Made by a program: the position numbers and the translations under genes. DNA of 10,325 nucleotides, taken from assembly GCA_029288335.1 (NCBI GenBank), contig JARIHJ010000082.1, positions 1 to 10,325 on the forward strand, in the 5' to 3' direction. Position 1 is the stretch's first letter. Every line of letters starts with the position of its first letter. The notes beneath the pieces were generated by a model. It was not told where the DNA came from, ran no database searches, and was given only the letters and a program-made list of their open reading frames with translations. Origin of the DNA: Candidatus Saccharimonadota bacterium. Its GTDB lineage: Bacteria > Patescibacteriota > Saccharimonadia > Saccharimonadales > UBA4665. Positions 1-5,376 of the stretch are shown here, piece after piece.

Positions 1-243
1 GTGGAGGAGACTACTGGCTACGAGCTAAAAGAGCTTGCCAAAGCGCCACTAGAGCCGCCGGAGCCGAAAATCGATAAGCCACCGAGAGACGGCCTGGGAC
101 TGGCTATCGCTCTAGCGCTTGGGCTGTTCATCTTCGCGCTCATCATCGGCGCCGCCGCCAGCTGGCTGGCTGCCGGACTGTTGCTAATCTTTGGCTCCAT
201 TGTGATAGGGGTAATCTCCAAACTAACTGAAAAACTTAAGTAA
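1..243 (+). CDS. Small two-helix membrane protein, unknown function
   Basis: An 80-residue frame opens at the first base of the window with GTG and ends with TAA, so the true start may lie upstream and the protein may be longer. The N-terminal ~30 residues are polar and proline-rich (PLEPPEPKIDKPP, 16-28). Two hydrophobic segments follow (about 32-51 and 54-73), then a short basic tail (KLTEKLK). This predicts a double-pass inner-membrane hairpin protein with a proline-rich cytosolic or external arm. I do not recognise a family. It converges on the ZIP transporter with only 6 bp between the two stop codons, and no terminator is visible there. It is probably real: it has an uninterrupted frame and a sensible membrane topology. 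Confidence 0.55.
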   Translation: MEETTGYELKELAKAPLEPPEPKIDKPPRDGLGLAIALALGLFIFALIIGAAASWLAAGLLLIFGSIVIGVISKLTEKLK

Positions 244-249
244 ATCGCC

Positions 250-972
250 TTAGTTGAACCGCGTCACAATGAACGTGACGAGTGCTCCAAAGACCGTCAG
301 CAAAATAGTTTTATAGGATGAGTGCTTGGAATGGGCTTCGGGCAAGATTTCGCTTGCACCGATGTAGAGCAGAAAGCCCGCGAAAAAGCCCAGATAGATA
401 ACCACGCCATTGTCCGACAAGTGAAATAGCAGAGTGGCAGCCACACCAACTAGCGGCGCGATCGCGTCTAAAAACAGGAATGCTAGCGAACGACGGCTCG
501 TATTTCTATTGACAAGCATTAGACTAACCGTATTTATTCCGTCGGTGAAATCGTGCGCAATCACGGCAATCGCGACGGCAATGCCCACTACACTGCTAAT
601 CTGAAATCCCAGCCCGATACCGACACCGTCCAAAAAGCTATGACCGATGAGTGCCAGTGCGCTAGCCACCCCGACATCCGGGTGATGATGAACCTCGTAT
701 TCTTTTTCCTGCGAGTGGTGGATTAGGATCGATTTCTCAACGATGTGAAACAGCAAAAAACCAACCACGAGCGCCACCATGGGCACCGTAAAGTGGCCGC
801 TAGAACGATAGTTCTTAAAAATTTCTGGTAGCAGGTCAAAAGCGACCACGCCAATCAGCACACCGGCGGCAAAGCCCAAAATCCGGTGCATCGAGTCACG
901 CTTTTTAAGCGCAAACAGCCCGCCAAACAGCGTCGAGAAAAACGTCGCCCCGGCCAGAATGATTGCGATCAT
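250..972 (-). CDS. ZIP-family divalent metal transporter (ZupT-like)
   Basis: A predicted inner-membrane importer of Zn2+/Fe2+/Mn2+-type cations. From the start chosen here it is 240 residues, a normal length for bacterial ZIP proteins. About eight hydrophobic segments are visible. The two signature metal-binding helices are HSFLDG (111-116) and HDFTDG (140-145), and a histidine-rich loop lies just before the first (HHSQEK at 85-90 and HHHPD at 95-99). The frame stays open 29 codons further upstream, to 1059, but those codons run through two perfect inverted repeats and look non-coding. The ATG at 972 begins directly with a hydrophobic helix (MIAIILAGATFF). A TACAAT hexamer lies 8 nt before this ATG and there is no Shine-Dalgarno, suggesting a leaderless mRNA. 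Substrate specificity cannot be read from the sequence. Confidence 0.88.
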   Translation of the reverse strand: MIAIILAGATFFSTLFGGLFALKKRDSMHRILGFAAGVLIGVVAFDLLPEIFKNYRSSGHFTVPMVALVVGFLLFHIVEKSILIHHSQEKEYEVHHHPDVGVASALALIGHSFLDGVGIGLGFQISSVVGIAVAIAVIAHDFTDGINTVSLMLVNRNTSRRSLAFLFLDAIAPLVGVAATLLFHLSDNGVVIYLGFFAGFLLYIGASEILPEAHSKHSSYKTILLTVFGALVTFIVTRFN

Positions 973-980
973 TACTACAG

Positions 981-986
981 ATTGTA
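981..986 (-). promoter_or_regulatory. -10 element of the ZIP transporter gene
   Basis: On the minus strand this reads TACAAT and ends 8 nt before the ATG at 972, the spacing expected for a leaderless transcript. No good -35 is visible. The spacer and -35 zone are instead occupied by the palindrome at 998-1015. Confidence 0.5.
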
Positions 987-997
987 GCAAAAAGTAT

Positions 998-1015
998 GTT
1001 CCCACTGATGGGAAC
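998..1015. repeat. Perfect inverted repeat, operator-like, upstream of ZIP gene
   Basis: GTTCCCA-CTGA-TGGGAAC: 7-bp perfect arms around a 4-nt centre. It covers the spacer/-35 zone of the proposed ZIP promoter, which is where a repressor (for example a metal-responsive one) would bind. Alternatively it is simply the first hairpin of the hairpin-rich tract that continues to 1430. Confidence 0.5.
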
Positions 1016-1021
1016 CGATCA

Positions 1022-1047
1022 CCAACTTTTTGGTGGCAAAAAGTTGG
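1022..1047. repeat. Perfect 10-bp inverted repeat
   Basis: CCAACTTTTT-GGTGGC-AAAAAGTTGG: 10-bp perfect arms with a 6-nt loop. It lies 6 bp beyond the 998-1015 palindrome, upstream of the ZIP gene. Its stem is A/T-rich and it is not followed by a U-tract, so it is not a normal terminator. Confidence 0.6.
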
Positions 1048-1403
1048 ACAAGAAGCCACGGACGGGGCTACGCTTATGTCCGATAGGTTAGAAGCCGCCT
1101 GCGGCGGCTTGAGAATTAAGCTGTTAAGGCTTTAAACTTGGAAAGTCCATTTAGAGCCGACACGGCGAAACCGTTGTTAATAACGACAACTTCCCTGAAG
1201 GGGCGACTTGGCGGTTCCCTTTAGGGCGACGGAAGGGAGTTTGCCAAGCCGGTTGCCGTTTTAACCAACGGTTGCCCGAGGCGAGCTCGTCAGGACTTGA
1301 TTTTTTGTTTCTTTTTTATCAAGAAAAAAGAAGTGGCAGGGCGTCCGCCGGAGGGCGCATTGCTAGCCGATTAGGTTAGCGTAAATAAAGATTTATACAA
1401 CTT
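1048..1403. other. Hairpin-rich non-coding tract, possible repeat or structured RNA
   Basis: No frame of convincing length or composition occupies this stretch. Self-complementary units follow one another: AAGCCGCC/GGCGGCTT with a TGC loop (1092-1110); an imperfect stem pairing CTTGGC..CCCTT with AAGGG..GCCAAG (about 1207-1248); CCGTT/AACGG (1256-1271); the palindrome CGAGCTCG (1282-1289); and TTCTTTTTT/AAAAAAGAA (1309-1332), overlapping CTTGAT/ATCAAG (1296-1323). The heptamer GGTTGCC is directly repeated at 1251 and 1270. Together with the two repeats at 998-1047 and the terminator at 1404-1430, this could be one structured element or a composite intergenic repeat. A short frame from ATG 1077 (about 19 codons) is too short to support a gene. 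Confidence 0.45.
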
Positions 1404-1430
1404 AAAAAGCCCCTCTTTTCGGGGCTTTTT
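1404..1430. terminator. Bidirectional Rho-independent terminator
   Basis: AAAAAGCCCC-TCTTTTC-GGGGCTTTTT is a perfect 10-bp stem with a 7-nt loop and a T-run on both strands. It terminates transcripts from the glycosylase gene (minus strand, ending at 1498). It could also end any plus-strand RNA made from the hairpin-rich tract to its left. Confidence 0.88.
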
Positions 1431-1497
1431 GGTGGGAAGCCTCACACTTCCTGACTCTGATTTTGCCAAACTCGGGGCAATAAAACTATGATTTTAG

Positions 1498-2082
1498 TCA
1501 CGCCAGATTTGGCTTTGAGACAAATTGATTATTTTTAATATAAAATCGCCAGGGTTTATCGATAGCGCGACTAATACCAATTCTGGTAGTTGTAATAATT
1601 TCACTACCCGCTAGCGACGGTTTGAGGACTAATTTTAGCGGTGATTCGGCTAGATTATGACCGTTAAAATTTCTATCGACCGCTAACGCCTGGGTAAGTT
1701 TTGCTGGCCCATTAGTTAAAATCGGTCCGGCTAATCCGTGGCGATTAGCACTCATAATTTCAACACCTGCTAACGGCTCAATTGCTCGGATCAGCACCGC
1801 CGCACCGTGACCGGGAACGCCGACAACGACGTTCATACAGTAGTGCATCCCGTACGTAAAATAAACGTAGAGGAAACCGGCCGGACCGAACATCACACTA
1901 GTCCGCGTCGTGTTACCCCGAAAGCTATGGCTAGCCTCGTCAATTTGGTCGTAGGCCTCTGTTTCAACAATTTTAGCAATTAGCTCCTGCCCTTCGAATT
2001 CGCGGATTAACTCGCAGCCGAGCAGCCGCGGCGCCGCAACCTCCGCTGGTACGTCCAAAAGGTGTGATAAATCTGCCTGCAT
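1498..2082 (-). CDS. Methylpurine-DNA glycosylase (AAG/MPG family)
   Basis: A monofunctional base-excision-repair glycosylase that removes alkylated purines (3-methyladenine, hypoxanthine and similar) from DNA in the cytoplasm. It has 194 residues, normal for the bacterial family. The family block VETEAY lies at 39-44; by correspondence with human AAG, Glu42 is the expected water-activating residue. It is followed by DEASHSFRG (48-56), MFGPAGFLYVYFTYGMHYC (64-82), which carries the aromatic DNA-intercalating region, and LTNGPAKLTQAL (122-133). The protein starts close to the catalytic domain, without the long N-terminal extension of eukaryotic enzymes. The ATG has no Shine-Dalgarno; TAATAT lies 7 nt upstream. 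It is transcribed divergently from the PEBP gene and terminates at 1404-1430. Confidence 0.93.
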   Translation of the reverse strand: MQADLSHLLDVPAEVAAPRLLGCELIREFEGQELIAKIVETEAYDQIDEASHSFRGNTTRTSVMFGPAGFLYVYFTYGMHYCMNVVVGVPGHGAAVLIRAIEPLAGVEIMSANRHGLAGPILTNGPAKLTQALAVDRNFNGHNLAESPLKLVLKPSLAGSEIITTTRIGISRAIDKPWRFYIKNNQFVSKPNLA

Positions 2083-2112
2083 CAGTTCAATATTAGCCCT
2101 AGACTTTTAGTT
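2083..2112. promoter_or_regulatory. Overlapping divergent promoters, glycosylase and PEBP genes
   Basis: Only 30 bp separate the two start codons. On the minus strand TAATAT (plus 2090-2095) ends 7 nt before the glycosylase ATG. On the plus strand TAGACT (2100-2105) ends 7 nt before the PEBP ATG. The two -10 elements are 4 bp apart, so any -35 contact would fall inside the opposite coding region and two polymerases could not bind together. The plus-strand hexamer is the weaker match. Confidence 0.45.
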
Positions 2113-2553
2113 ATGAAAGTTACGAGCCCGGATTTTGAAAACGGTGAGCCGATGCCGGGCGTGAGCGCGTACCACGGCGATAATCGGCGACCGACGCTTA
2201 CGATCACTGATGTCCCGGAAAATGCTGCTAGCCTGGCGGTCGTCGTCCACGACCCCGATGCGCCAGTCGGAGACTACACCCACTGGCTAGCTTGGAACTT
2301 TCCGCCCACCACCGATGAAATTCCGAGCGATAGCCTGCCCAGCGAGGTTATTGAAGGCACCACCGACTTCGGTACTAACAACTATGGCGGGCCCGCGCCG
2401 CCGAGCGGCACACACCACTACCACTTCCTCGTTTATGCCTTAAATGCAAACCTCGACCTACCAACCCAAACCACGCGAGCTGAGCTAGAAGAGGCTATGA
2501 AAGGTAAAATTATCGACCAGGCCGAGTTAATTGGCACATTCAATGCAAGCTAA
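2113..2553 (+). CDS. YbhB/YbcL family PEBP-like protein
   Basis: A phosphatidylethanolamine-binding-protein-fold protein of the bacterial Raf-kinase-inhibitor-like family. Its biochemical role in bacteria is not settled. It has 146 residues and no signal peptide, so it is cytosolic. Family features are DPDAP (47-51), forming one wall of the anion-binding pocket; THWLAWNFPP (56-65); GGPAPPSGTHHYHFLVYAL (92-110), the second conserved block; and the C-terminal AELIGTF (137-143). A PEBP gene beside a DNA glycosylase does not by itself suggest a shared pathway. A weak inverted repeat (TGCAAG 2544-2549 / CTTGCA 2560-2565) surrounds the stop codon but lacks a T-run, so it is not called a terminator. 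Confidence 0.93.
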   Translation: MKVTSPDFENGEPMPGVSAYHGDNRRPTLTITDVPENAASLAVVVHDPDAPVGDYTHWLAWNFPPTTDEIPSDSLPSEVIEGTTDFGTNNYGGPAPPSGTHHYHFLVYALNANLDLPTQTTRAELEEAMKGKIIDQAELIGTFNAS

Positions 2554-2655
2554 TTGATCCTTGCAATTCGGGCTCAAAAATGTTAGTCTGGAAGACTGTA
2601 CTAGTCTAGTGAACTACTCCCGCGGATTGCGGTCGAGCCTGGACCAGTACGTACT

Positions 2656-2686
2656 TTGACATGACTGGATTATGAGGTTTTGTAAT
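2656..2686 (+). promoter_or_regulatory. Promoter of the glycosyltransferase cassette
   Basis: A consensus TTGACA (2656-2661) is followed by TGTAAT (2681-2686) at a longer than ideal 19-bp spacing. Immediately upstream is a perfect 10-bp palindrome, AGTACGTACT (2646-2655). The -10 hexamer is part of the left arm of the 2677-2728 inverted repeat. A transcript would start near 2693, giving a leader of about 55 nt and a ribosome-binding site GAGG (2743-2746) close to the ATG at 2750. Confidence 0.45.
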
Positions 2687-2728
2687 TCGTATTGGTGATA
2701 TTCAGGTCGCTAGCGCGGATTACAAAAC
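2677..2728. repeat. 13-bp interrupted inverted repeat in the cassette's promoter/leader
   Basis: GTTTTGTAATTCG (2677-2689) pairs with CGGATTACAAAAC (2716-2728), with one G-T wobble in 13 positions. The 26-nt centre ends in a second palindrome, CGCTAGCG (2708-2715). The left arm contains the proposed -10 element. This is consistent with a two-site operator. If transcription starts further upstream, it would form an RNA stem-loop just before the ribosome-binding site. Confidence 0.5.
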
Positions 2729-2749
2729 TTCGAGTGAAAGAAGAGGAAA

Positions 2750-3814
2750 ATGCTCACAGTGCTGATCCCGGCCCACAACGAAGCTGGGCAAATCGAGGAA
2801 ACGCTAACTAGTGTTTTCGGCCAAACCCTGGCGCCGGATAGGGTGGTTGTCATCGCCGACAACTGCTCCGACGGCACAGTAAAGGTCTCTCAGGTAATGG
2901 GAGCTCGAGTCTTCACCACGGTCGGCAATAGGCACAAGAAGGCCGGCGCGCTCAACCAATGGTTGAACGTGCACCTCGGCAAGCTTAGGCCCGACGACCT
3001 GGTGATGGTAATGGATGCCGACAGCATTCTGGAGAGAGATTTTCTCCGAAATGCTAGCAGCTACATCGCTAAAGGCTATGACGCTTGCGGTGGAGTCTTC
3101 TCCGGTAAATCCGGAGGGGGCTTTGTCGGTATGTTGCAGCGCAACGAGTTCGCTCGTTACGCCCGCGACGTCAAGCGTAAGCACGGCAAGACCCTCGTAC
3201 TCACCGGAACGGCTACGCTGTTCACAGCGGCGTGCCTGCAAGCAGTGGTCGAGGCCAGGAAAAACGGCCAGCTACACCGAAGAGGTAAGGGTAAACACCG
3301 AACCTCTCGGCAAGGTGAGGTCTATGACACCCAGGTTCTAACGGAGGATAACGAGCTAACGTTCGCCCTTCTGCACCTAGGTTTCAAGATCATCGCCCCA
3401 GCAGAGTGCACCCTGCAAACCGAAGTCATGGAAACATGGCGCGATTTGTGGAAGCAGCGACACCGCTGGAAAAGAGGTGCCATCGAGAACAACGTGCAGT
3501 ACGGCTTGACTCGCTACACCGCCAAGTACTGGGGACTCCAAATCTGGGGGTTCTTAGGAATAGTCGTCACGGCAATCTACCTGACGACGACGGTGTGGGC
3601 GTTAGCAGCCGGCCAACTGCACTTCTATGTTCTCTGGGTGGGGGTGACCATTTTCTACGCGCTCGAGCGGGCAATTACCGTTCGCCGGCGGGGGTGGAAA
3701 ATGTCGTTGCTCGGTGCGATCCTGCTAGTGGAAATGAGTTTCGACTTATTCCTGCAAGCAGTCCACCTGAAGGCTTTCGGCGACGCAATTTGTCGTACGA
3801 AAAGGGCTTGGTAA
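2750..3814 (+). CDS. Processive GT2 glycosyltransferase, BcsA/NodC-like membrane enzyme
   Basis: A 354-residue family-2 glycosyltransferase with an N-terminal GT-A domain facing the cytosol and a C-terminal membrane part. The catalytic landmarks of processive enzymes are all present: VLIPAHNEAG (4-13), DNCSDGT (37-43), MDADS (88-92, UDP/metal-binding DxD), TGTATLFTA (152-160), TEDNELTFAL (198-207, catalytic ED) and QRHRWKRG (236-243, the QxxRW acceptor-channel motif). Hydrophobic segments follow at about 262-286, 292-310 and 317-339. It probably polymerises or transfers a nucleotide-sugar to make a surface glycan; donor and product are unknown. An unusual insertion rich in Lys/Arg/His (about 171-188) lies between TGTATLFTA and the ED motif. 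The gene uses a Shine-Dalgarno, is G+C-richer in places and favours AAG for lysine, unlike rarA and its neighbours. It is followed 35 bp downstream by the LASTG protein gene. Confidence 0.92.
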   Translation: MLTVLIPAHNEAGQIEETLTSVFGQTLAPDRVVVIADNCSDGTVKVSQVMGARVFTTVGNRHKKAGALNQWLNVHLGKLRPDDLVMVMDADSILERDFLRNASSYIAKGYDACGGVFSGKSGGGFVGMLQRNEFARYARDVKRKHGKTLVLTGTATLFTAACLQAVVEARKNGQLHRRGKGKHRTSRQGEVYDTQVLTEDNELTFALLHLGFKIIAPAECTLQTEVMETWRDLWKQRHRWKRGAIENNVQYGLTRYTAKYWGLQIWGFLGIVVTAIYLTTTVWALAAGQLHFYVLWVGVTIFYALERAITVRRRGWKMSLLGAILLVEMSFDLFLQAVHLKAFGDAICRTKRAW

Positions 3815-3849
3815 ACCTACCAGGCTAACGTCAACAGAAGGGGTGTGTA

Positions 3850-4038
3850 GTGTACGGAAAAGTAGGGACAGGGCTTGTTGCCAGTGGCGGCAGCCTAGCC
3901 TCCACCGGAGTGAACACCGCGTGGCTCGCCATCGCGGCCTTCACCCTCATCGGGGCGGGTTTCAGCCTGGTAGGCCTGACACAGCCGGCCTTCGCTGGCG
4001 TACGTCAGCGCGTCCGTCGGATCTTCCGGCGCGGCTGA
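3850..4038 (+). CDS. Small LAxTG-type membrane-anchored protein (62 aa)
   Basis: GTG start with a strong Shine-Dalgarno, AAGGGG (3838-3843), 6 nt upstream. The frame is glycine/serine-rich at the N-terminus (VGTGLVASGGS, 5-15). LASTG (16-20) follows, then a hydrophobic helix (about 24-44), and an arginine-rich tail (VRQRVRRIFRRG, 51-62). The order motif, helix, basic tail is that of a sortase substrate's sorting signal, and LAxTG is the form used by class E sortases in Actinobacteria. What is odd is that nothing precedes the sorting signal: there is no signal peptide and no exported domain. It may therefore be a small partner of the upstream glycosyltransferase, a membrane peptide, or an anchor that is glycosylated. 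The 35-bp gap, shared strand and common terminator suggest an operon. No sortase gene is visible in this window. Confidence 0.7.
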   Translation: MYGKVGTGLVASGGSLASTGVNTAWLAIAAFTLIGAGFSLVGLTQPAFAGVRQRVRRIFRRG

Positions 4039-4049
4039 GGTGAGGCAAG

Positions 4050-4116
4050 GCGGCTGCCGCAGCTAGCAGGAGGTTACTCCTAGCGAAACTGTGGCAGCCG
4101 CCGCTCTCCCCTTTTA
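4050..4116 (+). terminator. Large terminator hairpin of the GT2/LAxTG cassette
   Basis: GCGGCTGCCGCAG (4050-4062) pairs with CTGTGGCAGCCGC (4089-4101) over 13 positions with one G-U. The centre contains a second stem (AGGAG 4068-4072 / CTCCT 4077-4081, loop GTTA), and the 3' side continues CTCTCCCCTTTT. The T-run is short, but the stem is exceptionally strong. It separates the cassette from rarA. Confidence 0.75.
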
Positions 4117-4177
4117 GTAACTCTCCAGTCGTGTCATAAACCCAATTTTTATATATAGCGCCTCGATAAAAACAATT

Positions 4178-4183
4178 TATACT
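4178..4183 (+). promoter_or_regulatory. -10 element of rarA
   Basis: TATACT ends 8 nt before the rarA ATG, with no Shine-Dalgarno in between (TAAAGAGT). This is the same leaderless arrangement as other housekeeping genes here. No clear -35 is visible. Confidence 0.55.
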
Positions 4184-4191
4184 TAAAGAGT

Positions 4192-5376
4192 ATGGATTTG
4201 AGGCCGTTAGCGGATCGAATGCGACCGCAGAAATTAGCCGATGTAGTTGGCCAGGAACATTTGACCGGGCCAGGCAAAGTTTTGCACGAACTCGTCGCGA
4301 AAAAGCAGCCGGCGTCGCTAGTTTTCTGGGGGCCGCCGGGTAGCGGCAAGACTACGCTGGCTAGAATTATCGCTAATGAAACTGGGGCGGAATTTGTTGA
4401 GCTCTCGGCTGTGACCGCCGGCAAGGCCGATGTCAAAAAAGTCGTCGAGCTGGCCACGCAGAACCAGCGGCTGGGCTTGCAAACGATCCTATTTGTCGAT
4501 GAGATTCATCGGTTTAATAAGGCCCAGCAAGATGCATTCTTACCACACGTCGAATCTGGTTTAATTACGTTAATCGGCGCGACAACCGAAAACCCTAGCT
4601 TCGAAGTTATCAATCCGCTGCTATCCCGCTCGCGCGTTTTAGTGCTGGAACCACTGGATAAAGCTAGCATTATTAAGATTATTAAAAAAGTGGCTAAAGC
4701 CGAAAAATTATCAGCCCAAAAATTGCCGGCCAAAAGTGTTGATTTGCTGGCCGAGCTCGCTGGTGGCGATGCTAGGGTAGCGCTCGGAAATTTGGAACTC
4801 GCCGAGCAACTAGCCGGCGACAAAACCATCACTACGGCAATCATCGAACAGGCCGCGCAGACGAAAGTACCCGGCTACGACAAAAAGGGCGAAAACCATT
4901 ACAACGTAATTAGCGCGTTCATTAAATCGATGCGCGGCAGTGACGCCAATGCTGCGCTGTATTACCTGGCGCGGATGTTGCAAGCCGGCGAAGACCCGAA
5001 ATTTATCGCGCGGCGGATGGTTATCTTTGCCTCGGAAGACATTGGCCTAGCAGCGCCCGCCGCGCTCAACTTGGCAGTTTCGACTTTCCTAGCGGTTGAA
5101 CGCATTGGCTTGCCGGAATGCGAATACAATCTGTTCCACTGCGCGACTATTCTAGCCAAAACTAAGAAATCACGTGAAATCGCTGGCGCGATGGTGAGAG
5201 CCAAAAGGGCCGCTAGCGACTATCCGGATTTACCCGTCCCGCTGGCTTTGCGAAATGCACCGACGAAGCTAATGAAAGACCTCGGCTATGGCAAAAACTA
5301 CAAATGGCAAGCCAATTTTAAGGCCAAGGGTGGCTTTTTGCCGCCAGAGCTAAAAGACCTCAATCTTTTTGAGTAG
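4192..5376 (+). CDS. rarA: Replication-associated recombination protein A (RarA/MgsA AAA+ ATPase)
   Basis: A cytosolic clamp-loader-like AAA+ ATPase that acts at stalled replication forks and interacts with single-strand-binding protein. It has 394 residues, somewhat shorter than the ~440 typical for the family. The domains in order are: Walker A GPPGSGKT (47-54); Walker B ILFVDEIHRF (99-108) with the family's DEIHRFNK; sensor 1 GATTENPSF (129-137); the SRSRV arginine-finger region (145-149); and sensor 2 GGDARVALGNLE (191-202). The MgsA-type C-terminal tetramerisation domain follows, from GYDKKGENHYNVISAFIKS (228-246) through EDPKFIARRM (267-276) and ASEDIGLA (280-287). The C-terminus is compact (FLPPELKDL, 382-390). 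The 3' end overlaps the convergent AI-2E-type gene by 17 bp. Confidence 0.96.
   Translation: MDLRPLADRMRPQKLADVVGQEHLTGPGKVLHELVAKKQPASLVFWGPPGSGKTTLARIIANETGAEFVELSAVTAGKADVKKVVELATQNQRLGLQTILFVDEIHRFNKAQQDAFLPHVESGLITLIGATTENPSFEVINPLLSRSRVLVLEPLDKASIIKIIKKVAKAEKLSAQKLPAKSVDLLAELAGGDARVALGNLELAEQLAGDKTITTAIIEQAAQTKVPGYDKKGENHYNVISAFIKSMRGSDANAALYYLARMLQAGEDPKFIARRMVIFASEDIGLAAPAALNLAVSTFLAVERIGLPECEYNLFHCATILAKTKKSREIAGAMVRAKRAASDYPDLPVPLALRNAPTKLMKDLGYGKNYKWQANFKAKGGFLPPELKDLNLFE

Noticed and set aside
1077..1136. Short frame from ATG 1077 in the hairpin-rich tract
   Set aside because: Only about 19 codons, it crosses the 1092-1110 stem, and it has no ribosome-binding site or -10 at the leaderless distance.
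2570..2645. tRNA-like fold upstream of the GT2 gene (GGCTC/GAGCC closing stem, 7-nt loop CTAGTGA in a TAGT/ACTA stem)
   Set aside because: The D arm would have a 3-nt loop, there is no TTCGAAT-type T loop, and the anticodon stem has only 4 pairs. Not a tRNA; at most a chance multibranch fold.
3406..3828. Alternative 140-codon frame inside the GT2 gene, and other frames at 2804-3341
   Set aside because: They overlap the ED and QxxRW catalytic region of an intact glycosyltransferase, and their composition looks like frame shadow. Shadows of rarA at 4149-4457 and 4506-4844 were rejected for the same reason.
3843..4043. 66-codon frame starting at 3843, overlapping the LASTG protein in another frame
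   Set aside because: It is Arg/His-rich without hydrophobic organisation, whereas the overlapping GTG frame has a well placed Shine-Dalgarno and a coherent motif-helix-tail layout.
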